From Rozella allomycis CSF55 (taxonomy: Eukaryota > Rozellomycota): 45,850 nucleotides of DNA. Location: the NCBI GenBank assembly GCA_000442015.1, contig KE561091.1, positions 1-45,850 of the forward strand, in the 5' to 3' direction. The position numbers and the translations under genes were made by a program. Below the pieces are notes generated by a model. The model was not told where the DNA came from, ran no database searches, and saw only the letters and a list, made by a program, of their open reading frames with translations. Shown piece by piece: positions 1-10,800 of this stretch. Position 1 is the first letter of the stretch. Each line of letters starts with the position of its first letter.

Positions 1-39
1 TTAACCGAAAGGTTGGTGGTTCGAGTCCACCATGGAGCG
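1..39 (+). tRNA. tRNA-Asn (GTT), 3' part cut by window edge
   Basis: The first 39 bases match the 3' half of the complete tRNA-Asn at 161-234: the end of the anticodon loop, the anticodon stem, the variable loop, the T arm and the acceptor strand. Only one base differs (C31 here, A226 in the other copy). With C31 all five T-stem pairs form. A T-run follows at 49-55. The 5' half lies outside the window. Confidence 0.9.
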
Positions 40-48
40 TTCTCTTTC

Positions 49-55
49 TTTTTTT
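49..55 (+). terminator. Pol III terminator of first tRNA-Asn
   Basis: Seven T residues lie ten bases after the tRNA 3' end, the usual RNA polymerase III stop. Confidence 0.6.
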
Positions 56-160
56 ATCAATTATGCAGATACAATTGTTACTACCAAAAGAGTAATTTTC
101 ATACTCTGCCTATATGGCTGAAAGTCAAGACATTATTGAATTTTGGATGGGTCGCTGTAA

Positions 161-177
161 GCTCTATTGGCGCAATT

Positions 178-217
<40 letters not shown>

Positions 218-234
218 GAGTCCACAATGGAGCG
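161..234 (+). tRNA. tRNA-Asn (GTT)
   Basis: A 74-nt cloverleaf. The acceptor strands GCTCTAT (161-167) and ATGGAGC pair over seven bases. The D arm includes GGTTAGCGC. The anticodon stem TTCGG/CCGAA (188-192/200-204) encloses the loop CTGTTAA, with anticodon GTT at 195-197. The T loop is TTCGAGT. The outermost T-stem pair is G-A because of A226, where the upstream copy has C. There is no intron. T6 at 242-247 is a likely terminator. The two copies are in the same orientation about 120 nt apart, a recent tandem duplication. Confidence 0.95.
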
Positions 235-241
235 AACATAA

Positions 242-247
242 TTTTTT
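242..247 (+). terminator. Pol III terminator of second tRNA-Asn
   Basis: Run of six T residues seven bases after the tRNA end. Confidence 0.6.
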
Positions 248-353
248 CTAAAATAAAGAAAACTTCAATTTTTGTTGTATTTACGAAATGGGTTAAAAAC
301 GCCCTTCATGAGAAATCGGGGTTTTAGCCAATTGAATTTCAACACAAGGATCC

Positions 354-1265
354 TTAAATTTGTGATTTATTTAGCATCTCAATTGTTATATACTGTAAAA
401 AATGGTCACTCAAAATTGGTTCCTGTAGAACATCAATAGACACCTTTTCAATTTGCAGGGGAATTTTAATCTCTTTCCAGGCGTTTATAGCAATTAAATA
501 ATCGATACGACCTTCATTTTCAGGAAAAGTTACCAGAGGGTTTATAGGGTCATATGTTTTCGTTAACGAAGAGCCAAGGTCTACAGCTAACCCTCCATAA
601 CTATTGAATGCCGAAAATAGCATTTCATATTCATCTCCTTATTTATAAATTAAGAATGATACCTTTGATATGTGCGCGTAAGTTGAAGTCACCACAAATA
701 AGAACTCCGAACTCCTTTGGTTTAACCTGATCGCTTCGTAGCACATTGTTGATAAACTCCATGAACTCTGCCAATTGCAATCGTTTAAATTCATTTGAAA
801 AGGCATCCAAGTGGGTATTAAATACGACAAGAGTTTTGCAATCTCTTTCTAAAATTAGAGCACAGCCCCTTTCCCTGAATTAGTTTCTGAATTTCTAAAA
901 ACAAATTCAAATGTCTTTATAACCCTAAAGTTGGAATCTTTTTTAAGATATATCGATAAACCACCAGACTTCTTTAGAAAGGTTGTAATTGTAGCAATTG
1001 TATCACAAATAATATGTACAAGCTGATTACGAAGATATACAGATGGTTGGAATGAACCCGTTCCTATTACTTTTCTATAATTGCGGTGACTATTTAGAAC
1101 TGAATTTCCTGGACCCCAAGTTTCTTGAAATATAGCAATGTCTGGCATTAATTTTTCAAATATTTCATGTTTAATTTTGTGAGAACGTCCATATATGTCC
1201 GTAAATAAGGTGTTCTTATTGAAAAATAAAGGAACCAAATAGCAGTTCAAGGTCACAATTTTCAT
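354..1265 (-). CDS. Neutral sphingomyelinase-type phosphodiesterase (EEP fold)
   Basis: Predicted enzyme of the endonuclease/exonuclease/phosphatase fold, closest in motif pattern to eukaryotic neutral sphingomyelinase/ISC1 (SMPD2 type), which releases phosphocholine or phosphoinositol from membrane sphingolipids. The motifs run in family order: an N-terminal TLNC strand, QETW with the metal-binding Glu, NTHLDAF, GDFNLR with catalytic Asp and Asn, RIDYL, and LSDH with the catalytic His. A 25-nt intron (638-662) joins GDFNLRAHIK to GDEYEML. The reading frame changes once near position 867, inside otherwise conserved sequence at a run of G, so a consensus error is likely. About 295 aa. The C-terminal membrane segments of SMPD2 are not seen, so activity on sphingolipid is inferred; another EEP substrate is possible. 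Confidence 0.7.
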
Positions 1266-1372
1266 AGTTTAATTTTAGGATTTCTAGTTTAATTTTAAGA
1301 AGGACAAAAGGTAGAAGAATACATTCATAATACTTACATACTTTTTTTAACTTCATAAGTTTTTTTTAAACG

Positions 1373-2182
1373 ATGTGGATTCCATCGTTTAGTGCTTTGC
1401 TTCGCACAACCTTCTTGCGATTTCTTGCAGCATTTTCTTCTTTTTCACCGGACGAATCAGTAGCTTCGATGAAACTTTCAAATTAAATAATGATTGGATT
1501 CAGCAGGTGATGGAAATGTATAATCAAGTAGTGGAAGAATACAGCAAAATTTCTTTACTGGGAGTCCAAATCCAAATGCTGTCACAACGCGAACTTGTCA
1601 ACAACATGTACAAAAATCTTTCAAAGCTATGGAAAAAAGACGCAAGCGAAAGTAGGTATTGCTATCCTAAATTCTCCATGTATGAATAACAGGCAGCGGT
1701 GATTGGCTTAATGTGGTACCTGTTAGTGGCCTCGGTTTGACAAGACTTGGGCTAAATTCTTTAATCATCATGGCCCATGTCTTGAATGTGCAAAAGGTCA
1801 ATCAGACTGTTATGGTGATTACGCTACAGGAAAACATGATTTGGCTAACAATTTTCCTTGTGGCATCTCAGGTGGGTTGGCACCACAAAAAGAAGTTCAG
1901 GACAATGAATCACTTAAACCAGCATTTTATTCCTAGAAAATAGCGTTAATGTTTGTGTAGACGTGACCACAGACCATTGGTTCTCCTTATGTTGAACACG
2001 TCTTCAATAAAACATTGGAAGAAGGTGCGGCGCTCATGAAATCTCGGGATCAAAATATTAAGAAATATTTGGACAAGTGTGAGACCAAAGATTTGATATT
2101 TTTCCCTTTTCACTGGAGGAATGGACGTAGATTCTTTGTCTTTCCTTTCAATGATTCTGAGAAGACTGGCATAAACATTTAA
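1373..2182 (+). CDS. Unresolved secreted-protein locus, possibly decayed
   Basis: I do not recognise this family. It opens with ATG and a hydrophobic stretch (FSALLRTTFLRFLAAFSSF) that looks like a signal peptide. Two introns fit: about 1460-1503 (44 nt) and 1652-1692 (41 nt), both longer than usual here. Later parts contain a Cys- and Gly-rich stretch with GPCLEC and a CYGDY motif, and a final segment ending FFVFPFNDSEKTGINI before a TAA and AATAAA. The middle cannot be read in one frame, so this is a decayed gene, an error-rich stretch, or a gene with introns I did not find. The codon-like composition argues that it was once coding. Exon limits are approximate. Confidence 0.35.
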
Positions 2183-2652
2183 ATAAAAAATGTGTGGTGG
2201 GTGAGACCCATAATCCATTACATTATGAAATAATCATAAAAAATGATGAATGAACAATGTCGACAAATTTAATGACTGTTAACTTTAATTAAGTAATTGG
2301 AAAGGGCGCTGGCTTTTTAAAGACTTTATCTTATAATCCCGTGTTCAATTCCAACAGATGCGGGCTTTATAGCTTGATTTATTTGAAATTTTCAGGAGGG
2401 CTTGGTTGATCCCAAGGGCCAAGGTGATTTTGACGAATGGTTTCCCCTTTCTTTACTTTAAATGAATATTTAAAATATAAAAATATTTTGAGACTTTGAG
2501 TCTTTGACATAAATATTTTATGGTATTGGTGACAATATCTTTAAGGTAAATCAGCGACGGCAATCGCAGCTCACTAACATCGGGAAACCATTAACCAGAC
2601 TACCAGTTGAAACTAAAAGTCATATAATTTTCGAAGTGAAACAACACTTTAT
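2183..2652. other. Intergenic region, 470 bp, no gene seen
   Basis: AT-rich spacer between two 3' ends. A stretch at about 2290-2370 looks faintly tRNA-like but lacks a paired acceptor stem (see rejected items). I see no open frame, repeat or clear promoter. Confidence 0.5.
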
Positions 2653-3031
2653 TTATGAATTTTGTTTCATGTAGGCAATTAAATCTAAAATAGTCATTAT
2701 AATATAATACCTGCACGCTCTTGAGCTTTTTTCAAGCCAGCGAATATCATTTTGGTTCCGGGGATGTACTTCTTTGGATTTTCAAGATATTCAAATAAAG
2801 CTTCTTCGGTCCATGTTACTCCTTTGTTTTTATTAGCATCAGAGTAAGCAAATCCCGGAACCGTCCCGGAGACCCTTCCTATGATACCATGCAAGGTAGG
2901 GCCTTGTTTAGAAGGCCCATTCTATTTCACAACAAAAATGTTATTACAGGCTCAAGTGTATGGCATTGAGAACATCTTGACATGAAGAGTTTCGCTCCTT
3001 TTTCAGCATTACCTTCGGGTACTTTCCCCAT
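2653..3031 (-). CDS. CYC1: Cytochrome c
   Basis: Mitochondrial electron carrier between complexes III and IV. Three exons are separated by 26-nt introns at 2685-2710 and 2922-2947. The 108-aa product starts [16 protein letters not shown]. It carries the haem attachment motif CSQCH (about residues 20-24), the conserved [15 protein letters not shown] with the axial Met ligand, and ends [10 protein letters not shown]. The first intron follows HTLEP; the second splits the Asp codon of ERADLIAY. The unspliced frame would end early, so both introns are required. Length and motifs are fully normal. Confidence 0.97.
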
Positions 3032-3383
3032 TGTTATTGACCAAATTGGTTACCAGGGTCTACAATACGTAATTTTTATTTGGCGAATTTGGATATTTCA
3101 GTAATGCGTCATCTTTAATTCAGTGAAAATCAGTTGAATTATATATTTTTTTATTATCTTAAATGTAGTCTCACACGATTGTTTTTCGCCACGATGAAGG
3201 TATCATAAAAAATATTACTGAAATTATAGGAAGAGGAAGAAGGTACAATTATAATTTATGTTAGAACTTAGAAGAATCTAAAATTTAATTTTAGGATTAC
3301 GATAAACAATATTTTTTCATTGTTGTCATCGTACGAAGAACATAAAACTATAAACTGAGACATTAACAAAAGATTTTATATAC
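3032..3383. other. Intergenic region with an unresolved exon-like stretch
   Basis: Between the cytochrome c start and the NPL4 end. On the + strand about 3168-3358 has the texture of a small split gene: an open stretch beginning SHTIVFRHDEG, a good 30-nt GT-AG intron (about 3214-3243), a short acidic or basic exon, and a further GT-AG interval. No start codon is placed and the later splice is ambiguous, so I do not call a gene. Confidence 0.3.
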
Positions 3384-5334
3384 TTAATGAATTTTTGGCA
3401 ATCCACACATTTCACATGTTTCCGGATTCGATTCGTTAATGAAAGTGCAATGAGGACAAGACCAGTGAACACCTATTTTAACTTCTGATGAGATAACAAC
3501 AAAAAGTTTACCGGAACATTTCTCCACTAAATCCCTCCATGACTGCGATTCTGTGAGGAACCAACAAAGTTTGGATTGATCTTTTTTCTTTAATATATCG
3601 ATAATTGTTTCTACATCAGCCTAGAAAATTTAAATTGTTAATTTTTTACTTTGGAAAACCTTTCAATGGATGTTAGATACAACAAGAAGCCAAAGTCACT
3701 TATGTCATTCATAGTAGATATTTTCGCCAAGTCAAATAATTTTGGTTCAGGATATCCTAGCGGGACCCTATTCATTTTGGGAAAAGAATTCGATAGAAAG
3801 AAGGGCGTTTCGTTTTCTGGAAAGCCATGGGTCAGATTTACCACTAAATATTCCACAGGGAATACTGGTTTAGCTGATTGCTGAACTTCAATATTGTATT
3901 CATTCTTTTGCTTAAAAAACACTTCAGGGACATATTTTGTCTTTGTTGGTTCTTGTACTCGTAACAACGACGGGATCGTACAACCTTCAATCAGGTCGTT
4001 TTCCACCAAGCTCATCGCAACATTTGACATTTGATATTCTTTCAGAGAAACATTTCCATCTTCATCGCCTGTAAATAGCAATAAGCACTTTTCTTTACCT
4101 GAAATAACAATCGTGACGAATCTTGAACCGAATTTTCCAATTTTGGCGTATTTAGTCAAAAAGGGGTATTTTGATTGAAATCGTGCAATGAAGATAGCCT
4201 CAAGACCGGAAATAAAGAAAGATTTTGCATGTCTTTTACAAAGTACTTTTCCGTCACCGCTGCCGGCGTCAACTAGATCAGTGTAAACCATACCAACCTA
4301 AATCAGTGTTTTGAATATTTTATACAATTTGTAATCCAACGCAATCCAATAAGTCTTTTAAATTACCCTCCATGGGATCGTGTAGAAGCTCGATTCCATC
4401 AACTGAACCATCTTGAGGTGGTTCATAAATTGCTGAAACGATTGCTTTTATTCCAAGTGGAACCTCATCATAAGCAGCGTAGCGGCCTATTAAAAGTCCA
4501 AATCTTTGTAGACCTGAACTACGCCAAGTTGATAAGAAATCGTCAATAACAAATGAAGAGTCAAATTCAACATGATCTACCATTCTAAATGCCTTTCAAA
4601 ACTGAAATATCATTTTACTTGCGGTTGCAAACTTATTGCAGAAGGTTGACAATAGGAACAAATTCCAGTGGGAAACGGCGCGTGTCTGTCGCATTTCTTG
4701 ACAGAAAAGTCAGGCTCATCAAGTAAAGGAACGTTCGCCATATTGGGATTTTTTATTTTAGTTTTCTTGAGATATGAGTAAAAGGATAAATGCTTTATCT
4801 TGTGTTCCTCGAGATATTTTTCATCAAACGGCTGCAATTTTTAATACGTATCGGTATTACTTCTAAAGGACAACAATAATCACACATTCCGTTATTATTA
4901 TGACGGCAGAATTGTGGATCTTTTGCTCGTAAAATTAGACCGGATTCCTTTTCTCGGTTTCCATCCACATCATCAAATCCAAAATATGAAACAGTCTTAT
5001 TCTCATTTCTGTTTTGCTCGATTTCAAACATATCAACGCGACACTTCAGCAACACAATTTCTCCATGCCTGTTAGACGTAACTGATCTAAATACCTAAGA
5101 CCAACATCTCTAAAAGTATTAATTCCGTCAAAATCACAAATTTTCGTCCCGTTTTCTCTGCATAAAAAGTAATCTTTAAAGTCATATGAATCAACACCAA
5201 TAATTTGCATCAGCGATGCTAAAATTTTTGCATCAATATTGTTTTCAGGATTTACTGTTAGACGATGTAGTATTCCGCTTGGTAACCTCACTCTGACAAT
5301 CTTTTATCAAGGCTATAGCTCGAAAACTTACCAT
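3384..5334 (-). CDS. NPL4: NPL4, Cdc48/p97 cofactor with C-terminal NZF finger
   Basis: Ubiquitin-binding partner of Ufd1 that loads ubiquitinated clients onto the Cdc48/p97 unfoldase at the ER and nucleus. The start codon is its own exon: ATG 5332-5334, then a 31-nt intron (5301-5331), then IVRVRLPSG of the ubiquitin-like domain. Other introns: 4832-4860, 4593-4618, 4298-4325, 3621-3649 (26-29 nt). Zinc motifs are CRHNNNGMCDYCCP and CDRHAPFPTGICSYCQPSAI. The MPN core reads FRMVDHVEFD, FGLLIGRY and VYTDLVDAG. The protein ends with a RanBP2/NZF finger, WSCPHCTFIN...CEMCGLP, present in animal NPL4 but absent from yeast Npl4. The frame slips by one base near 5046-5055, between the Ubl and the zinc region; I found no intron there. 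About 600 aa. Confidence 0.93.
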
Positions 5335-5364
5335 TGAAAATGACGAAATTTCATAATTAAGCCT

Positions 5365-6910
5365 ATGATACCAACATACACACAGGATAAAAGTACCAGC
5401 AAAACATTTGATAAGAAAAGAAATAGCAGAAATAATCAAGCAACATATTGAAGATGGATCGGAAACCATCAATTTGTCTGATATGAAATTGCTAACGTTT
5501 CCTGAAGAATTGATGACTTTGAAAAGTGAATTAGTAAGGCTTGGGTTGGCGTACAACTGTTTACATTCTATTCCTTCTGAAATAGTGTCTTTTGACAGGT
5601 TGAAGTATTTAAACCTGAAAAAAAATTCATTCACCGAAATACCTGAACAAGTAGATTAACAATATTCTGATTATAGGTTTGTTTCTTAAGGAACCTGGAA
5701 ATATTAGATATGAGCAAGAACAAAATTTGTACTATTCCTAAAGACATTGAGAATTTGCGCCACTTGAAGGTTCCAATGCTTTTAAATCATTAAAGGTTCT
5801 TATATTGAGTAGAAATAAAATAAAAGTTATACCGCCAGTCTTATGTAGACTTGGAGAACTCCGAATATTTAACATTGAAAAGAACCCAATAATGTTCCCT
5901 CCTCCTGATATAATGAGTGGCTTTAATGGGGAAAGTTCCAGCTCTATAAGAGATTTATTTGATTATCTGGAAGAAAATAGTAAAAAAATAATATACGATA
6001 AAAAATAGATGCTTCTTTAATGTTAACTAACCAGTAATTTTACACTATTATTTTAATCAATTGGAACATTTCAGACGACAATTGGATTTTATTTTTCACC
6101 AAGAACTTAGATTCGTTTGATTTATTTCTTCAAAGAATGTTGGCCTTTTTGCACCATAACGAAAAGAGTCTTCTTGAAGCAACTCAAGTTCAACACCTGA
6201 TTAAAGACATGGAAGAAACCATAAGAGGATTAAAGAAAATGAGAGATTCCATGCCTGCTTTAACATACAATACTTTGAAAGGACTCATTCAGCAACAGCA
6301 AAAACTTGTTGAATATTCAGCTATTGCAACAAATCACACTCTTCGTTGGTTTGAACAAGGCTACCAAAGCGATGGTTCATACCTATTTTTTATATCTTCG
6401 TTTTCTGGGTATTGTTCTCTCTTAAAATATTCTTGTTTTTATCTGTCAAAATTTATGACTGACGTCTTTTTGCCTTTGGCGTCTGAAAAGACAAACAACA
6501 ATCAAGAAGAAATTTCGAACGCACAGAAATTAACATATTTTAAATCAATTGTTTTTCGCATTCAAGATAAAGTCAATTCAATATTTGACGATGCTGCACT
6601 TGCAGTGTATGCTGAATCGTCACAATCAGAATTACTTAACTACATGAATAATATAAGAAATAAAATGGATTCATTATTCAACAATGTTAACGTGACAGTA
6701 CCAGTACCAGAAACCTTTCAAATTGATTCATTCTTCAAAGCAGTTGGCGAATTTGCTACAGTCTTCATGGAGTTTGTGTTGTTTATAAAGGAAAGGACTA
6801 AACGTAGTTCCAAAATCGTTGATAACCTCTTTATGCAAAAAATTCAGCATGCGACCGCCTTGACCAAAGAACTGACTGAAATCCTTCCGTTTAAAACAGT
6901 AAAAAAATAA
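5365..6910 (+). CDS. Leucine-rich repeat protein, SOG2-like
   Basis: N-terminal part: about six leucine-rich repeats (INLSDMKLLTFPEEL, RLGLAYNCLHSIPSEI, YLNLKKNSFTEIPEQV, ILDMSKNKICTIPKDI, VLILSRNKIKVIPPVL), joined by 26-nt introns at 5651-5676 and 5770-5795. A 29-nt GT-AG interval at 5980-6008 would remove the apparent stop after YLEENS. The following 257-codon frame (6137-6910, open from about 6076) is helical and has no repeat. LRR plus a long helical C-terminal region resembles fungal Sog2, the LRR subunit of the RAM/NDR-kinase (Cbk1-Kic1) pathway; this is an inference from architecture. The start is uncertain: ATG 5365 is out of frame with the first repeat. The junction near 6009-6076 is also unresolved. 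The two halves could be separate genes. Confidence 0.55.
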
Positions 6911-6918
6911 AGTTTATT

Positions 6919-7686
6919 TCACATATTTTCAAGGCTTAGTATCATTTTTTCTCTTTTGGTTAGTGGAATCAGGCCTCTGAGGTATTTTAATGGGCATTTT
7001 TCATTCCCTGAATGCGCGTTTTTTACACTATCCATTTTAGTTTTAGATATTGTGTTTTGTGCGGATCTTTTTTTGCGGGGCTGTGGAAACACGGTCGAAA
7101 GGCTGTTTGTACAATCGCTGCATAGCGCTAATGACGAAGTGCTCTTCTTGTATCGAAACATTTTGCCACATTGAGCACACTCGTATGCCTAACATGATGT
7201 TTTCGAATATTTACTTTTCTCTTTTTATTCATAGCTTCCGTATTGACAAAGGGGCCAGTGGGGTGCGTGGAAGAGTGTAACCAAACAAAACTTTCTGGAA
7301 TGATGCCCTGTTCTATCATCAGTTTTGCCTTTTTAACAGCCTCGTCATTCAAAAATTCAGTTATATTTTCATATCTCCTGATGAGGTCGCTGTTTATGGT
7401 CCACTCTACAACTTCTGATTTCATAACTATAGAACTACGTTTAATGTGATAAATGATTAGTACAATGAGGCGTCTTCAAAGTAACAAACCAAATGCTCAC
7501 TGCTTTCGTCAACGCTTGGAAGGGCCTCTTCACTCATTAATTTGACAAAAATATCATATTCTTCTTTCAAGACTATCTAAGAACTATTTGTCAAATGTTT
7601 ACTAACGCTGGCCACCAAAATTTGGCATCCTTGTCCTGTGGATCTACAAAAACTACTCTTCCCTCGAAAGGAGAGGCAGTCATCAT
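6919..7686 (-). CDS. Small RBB1NT (ARID4-type) chromatin protein with Cys finger
   Basis: A 228-aa protein from four exons; introns 7577-7602, 7435-7463 and 7189-7214 (26, 29, 26 nt). Residues 6-75 read FEGRVVFVDP...FWWPALIV...EHLVCYFEDASFSIV, matching the RBB1NT/Tudor-like region of ARID4 proteins (GKVV...WYPALV...CLVRSFIDSKFYSI). A lysine-rich linker leads to YECAQCGKMF...LALCSDC, a possible C2C2 zinc finger. The C-terminus is basic. It probably acts on chromatin as a methyl-lysine or DNA-associated reader. No ARID or chromodomain is present, so it is not a full ARID4. It ends 8 bp from the SOG2-like gene, which converges on it. Confidence 0.6.
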
Positions 7687-7818
7687 GGAAATTTCATAAA
7701 CACGCGAGCGAAAAATATTTCCACCTTTAAGAGGATCAAGACTATAATATGCTACAATTTGCCTTTTCTATTAAGTAATTTCAAATTGTTATGGTTCACT
7801 GCGCCTCGATTTGGTTTG
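7687..7818. promoter_or_regulatory. Divergent promoter region, 132 bp
   Basis: All 5' regulatory sequence of the RBB1NT gene (minus) and the ASPP-like gene (plus) must fit in or near this interval, unless 5' exons were missed. No TATA box is obvious. Confidence 0.4.
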
Positions 7819-10800
7819 ATGACACGAGATCGGCAGCTACCGAATCCACCTATAGGAAAAAGAAAAGATAGCAAAGATAGCTTGAGTGAATTGCATTCAT
7901 TGGTTAAAGAAGATTCTGAAAAGTTTCTCTCATGGAAACCTCCCGCTCCGACGGGTAATTGACATTAATCAAAATGATAGAACCACCAAGTCTCAAGATC
8001 GAGGCAAAGTCGTCTCAAAATAATTCATCGTCAAGCGTTAGTCAACAGCCTATACCAGTGCCATCAACTGCTGGTAGGAGGAAATCTTCTTTTAGCACCA
8101 ATTTCGTCAATAAAATCATTAGATTGTCTAAATTGCCCGGTATTTTTGTAGATAATAAGAAGGTAAGAATGTTGAATAATGTTGAAAAGGACACCAAATC
8201 GGATGCCTTTACAATTGTCAAATGTTTTAATTGTAATGGCGATGTTATTTTTCCAGAGGGAATTTCTCTTAAAAGATGCAAAGAATGTGGAAGTGAGGTT
8301 GGACCGACAATTGGATCATTGGTTCTGGGTGTATTGAATGGCCACAATTTAGCTGAACCTGGACAATGTAAAGCCATATTTTGTTTATAACATAGATCCA
8401 TATTTTCGAATTTTACTGGGGAATCAAGGAGCAAGAACAAAATTGGGTAAAGAATCCAAGTCACCGAGATGGGAAGAGGAATTTACATTGTAACAAATAT
8501 AAACGCAATAAATTTAGCCGGGTGACAGATCATGACCAAAAATTAGTTATAATTCTGTTTAGCTGTGCTAATGGAAAGCCTGGGCCAGGGGATGCCTCAT
8601 TAGGAAAGATAGAAATTCCATTGGCAAGCATTAAGCCGAGGGAGAAGACGAAAGTTTTATTTGGATTTAAACTTAATGAAGAAACAAAAAAGTTTGAAGG
8701 GTTTGTGGAATCACAAAAAAATCTGAATGTTCATTTGCAAAAGCGACGATCGATGAATCAAAATATAGCATCGCCAGAGTTTGGACTTGGTAATAACCCT
8801 GTTATTCTTTTGGAGTTTTCCTTGATTCCCAATCAGAATTATAATGAAATATTCCAAAATGCGTTTGTAAAGCACAAGGAAGCATTAATTTCACATTCTA
8901 CCCCGCATGGATGTATACCAGTGAAGATCATGGTACTTCCAAAGCAAGAACCGTATTACTTGAACATGGTCTATGTCAGTTTAAAACATAAAGCTACCAT
9001 TTCGGAAACCATATCAATTTTGTATGAAAAATTAACAGAGCAAGAGAAGGCTGTTGTTAATGGGATCCAAAATCTGCGAATATCCGAAGTAATTGAAGGT
9101 GCGGGTAAAATATAATACATTTTAAAGACAAGAAAGACTTGCCGATCCCAAAGAGCAACCACTTGTTCAATATGATCATTTGAGAATGGATAACGAAGAT
9201 TTAGAGATTCATTTTTGTTTGAGAACAATAGATACATGCATTAGAGATAAATTAGATATTAAGAAAGATAATTATGCAATTGATGGATTGCATTATGGTG
9301 GCGGTGTAGTTTCCGAAAAGAGAAAATCGTTGAACCAAATCAAGAGAAGATCATCGCAATTTGCGAATATATCAGATACAGAAAAGAAAGAATTTTCAAA
9401 GCTATCCATTGAAAAAGAATTTGAAGAATTGAAGGATGTAATGGATCAGCCAAAGCAAGAAGAGAATGTTACAAGGAGCCATGAGAGTGATAATAAAAGA
9501 TTTTCATTGAATGAAATGTTTGAAATTCCAATTTCTCCACCGCCGAGGTTGAATTCTCCATTTGTGGAAAACAATGAGATTAAGAAGGAGCTTGGGAGTG
9601 TTGAAGAAAAGGTTAGAAATTCCTTTTTAGAATATCAAAATGATTCATCAGACAAAGCTTTGAATGTCCTTGAAGTAAAGTTGGAGGAGGCAATGAAAGA
9701 ACTAGGGTTGAAAGCTAACCAAGTTGAAAAATTGGAATCTGAATTTGAAACATTGAAGTATTTGAATTCAAGTTTAGAAACGGCGCTTGAGAAAGAAAAA
9801 GAAGAAAAGAATAATTTAACACAAGAATTGGAATCTACACAGAGACAATTAAATGAAACTAAAAGTATTTTGGCTGAAAGGGAAGAAGGCCTCTCTCAGT
9901 TCAAAGAAGCAATTCTAAATTCAAATAAACAAATCTCATTAAAATCTTTACAAATTGAAGAATACGAAAAGATAATTGAAATCCTAAAATTAGAAAACGC
10001 TGAATTGAAACAAAAAATAGACCAGACTGAAATAAATGTGAAAGAATCAATAGATGAGAATGAAGATAATGAAAATGATGTAAATGAAAATGGCGAAAAG
10101 GAAGAAGATCAAGAAACGTTAATCACCAATAGTGTTGCTGCAGAAATGAACACAATAGCTAATAGAGAAGACAAAGAAATTCAAACAGATTTCCACAGCG
10201 CCAATTCTTTCAGTTCAATTGCCACTTCCCCAATCTACTTTAAGGATTTCAACACAATTGAATCACAAACTGAAATGATTAATAAATTAGATCAATCAAC
10301 TCACACTGATGTTTCTCATTTTCAAAATCAATTGACTTTAAGTGAAAACATTATCAACACAGATTTAACAGAGTCTAAAGATTTAATAGCGTCTAAAGGT
10401 TTAATAGCGCCTAAAGGTTTAATAGAGTCTAAAATTGATTGCATAGAGAATGTTCAAACAAACAGCGACAATAAACCTATTTCAATTGTTACAGACTCTC
10501 CAATAAATGCTGACAATGTTTTTGAAATGAAATCTTCGCCTTCTGGAAATTCTGGTTTTGATTTTCAAGAAGAAAGAAGCAAAAAGAATGTCAATTTCGC
10601 TCCAATAGTTGTCTTGATAGACGCTGCCCTCGAAGGAAACATTGAAGACGTTCGTTCATTGTTGGAAAAGGGGGTTGATCCCAATTCAGTTAATGAAGAT
10701 GGGATAACTGCGCTGCATTGTGCTGCATGCAATGGTCACGTGGAATTGGTAGATATTCTATTACAGAAAGGTGCTAACGTTAATGCTACAGATGCCGATG

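Noticed and set aside
1946-2218. 90-codon minus-strand ORF
   Set aside because: It is antisense to a better plus-strand segment that ends in TAA and AATAAA, and it has no recognisable motif.
2290-2370. tRNA-Lys-like string (TTGGAAAGGGCGC, CTTTTTAAAG, GTTCAATTCC)
   Set aside because: No 5' acceptor strand pairs with the would-be 3' strand, and the anticodon and T stems do not form. At most a decayed tRNA.
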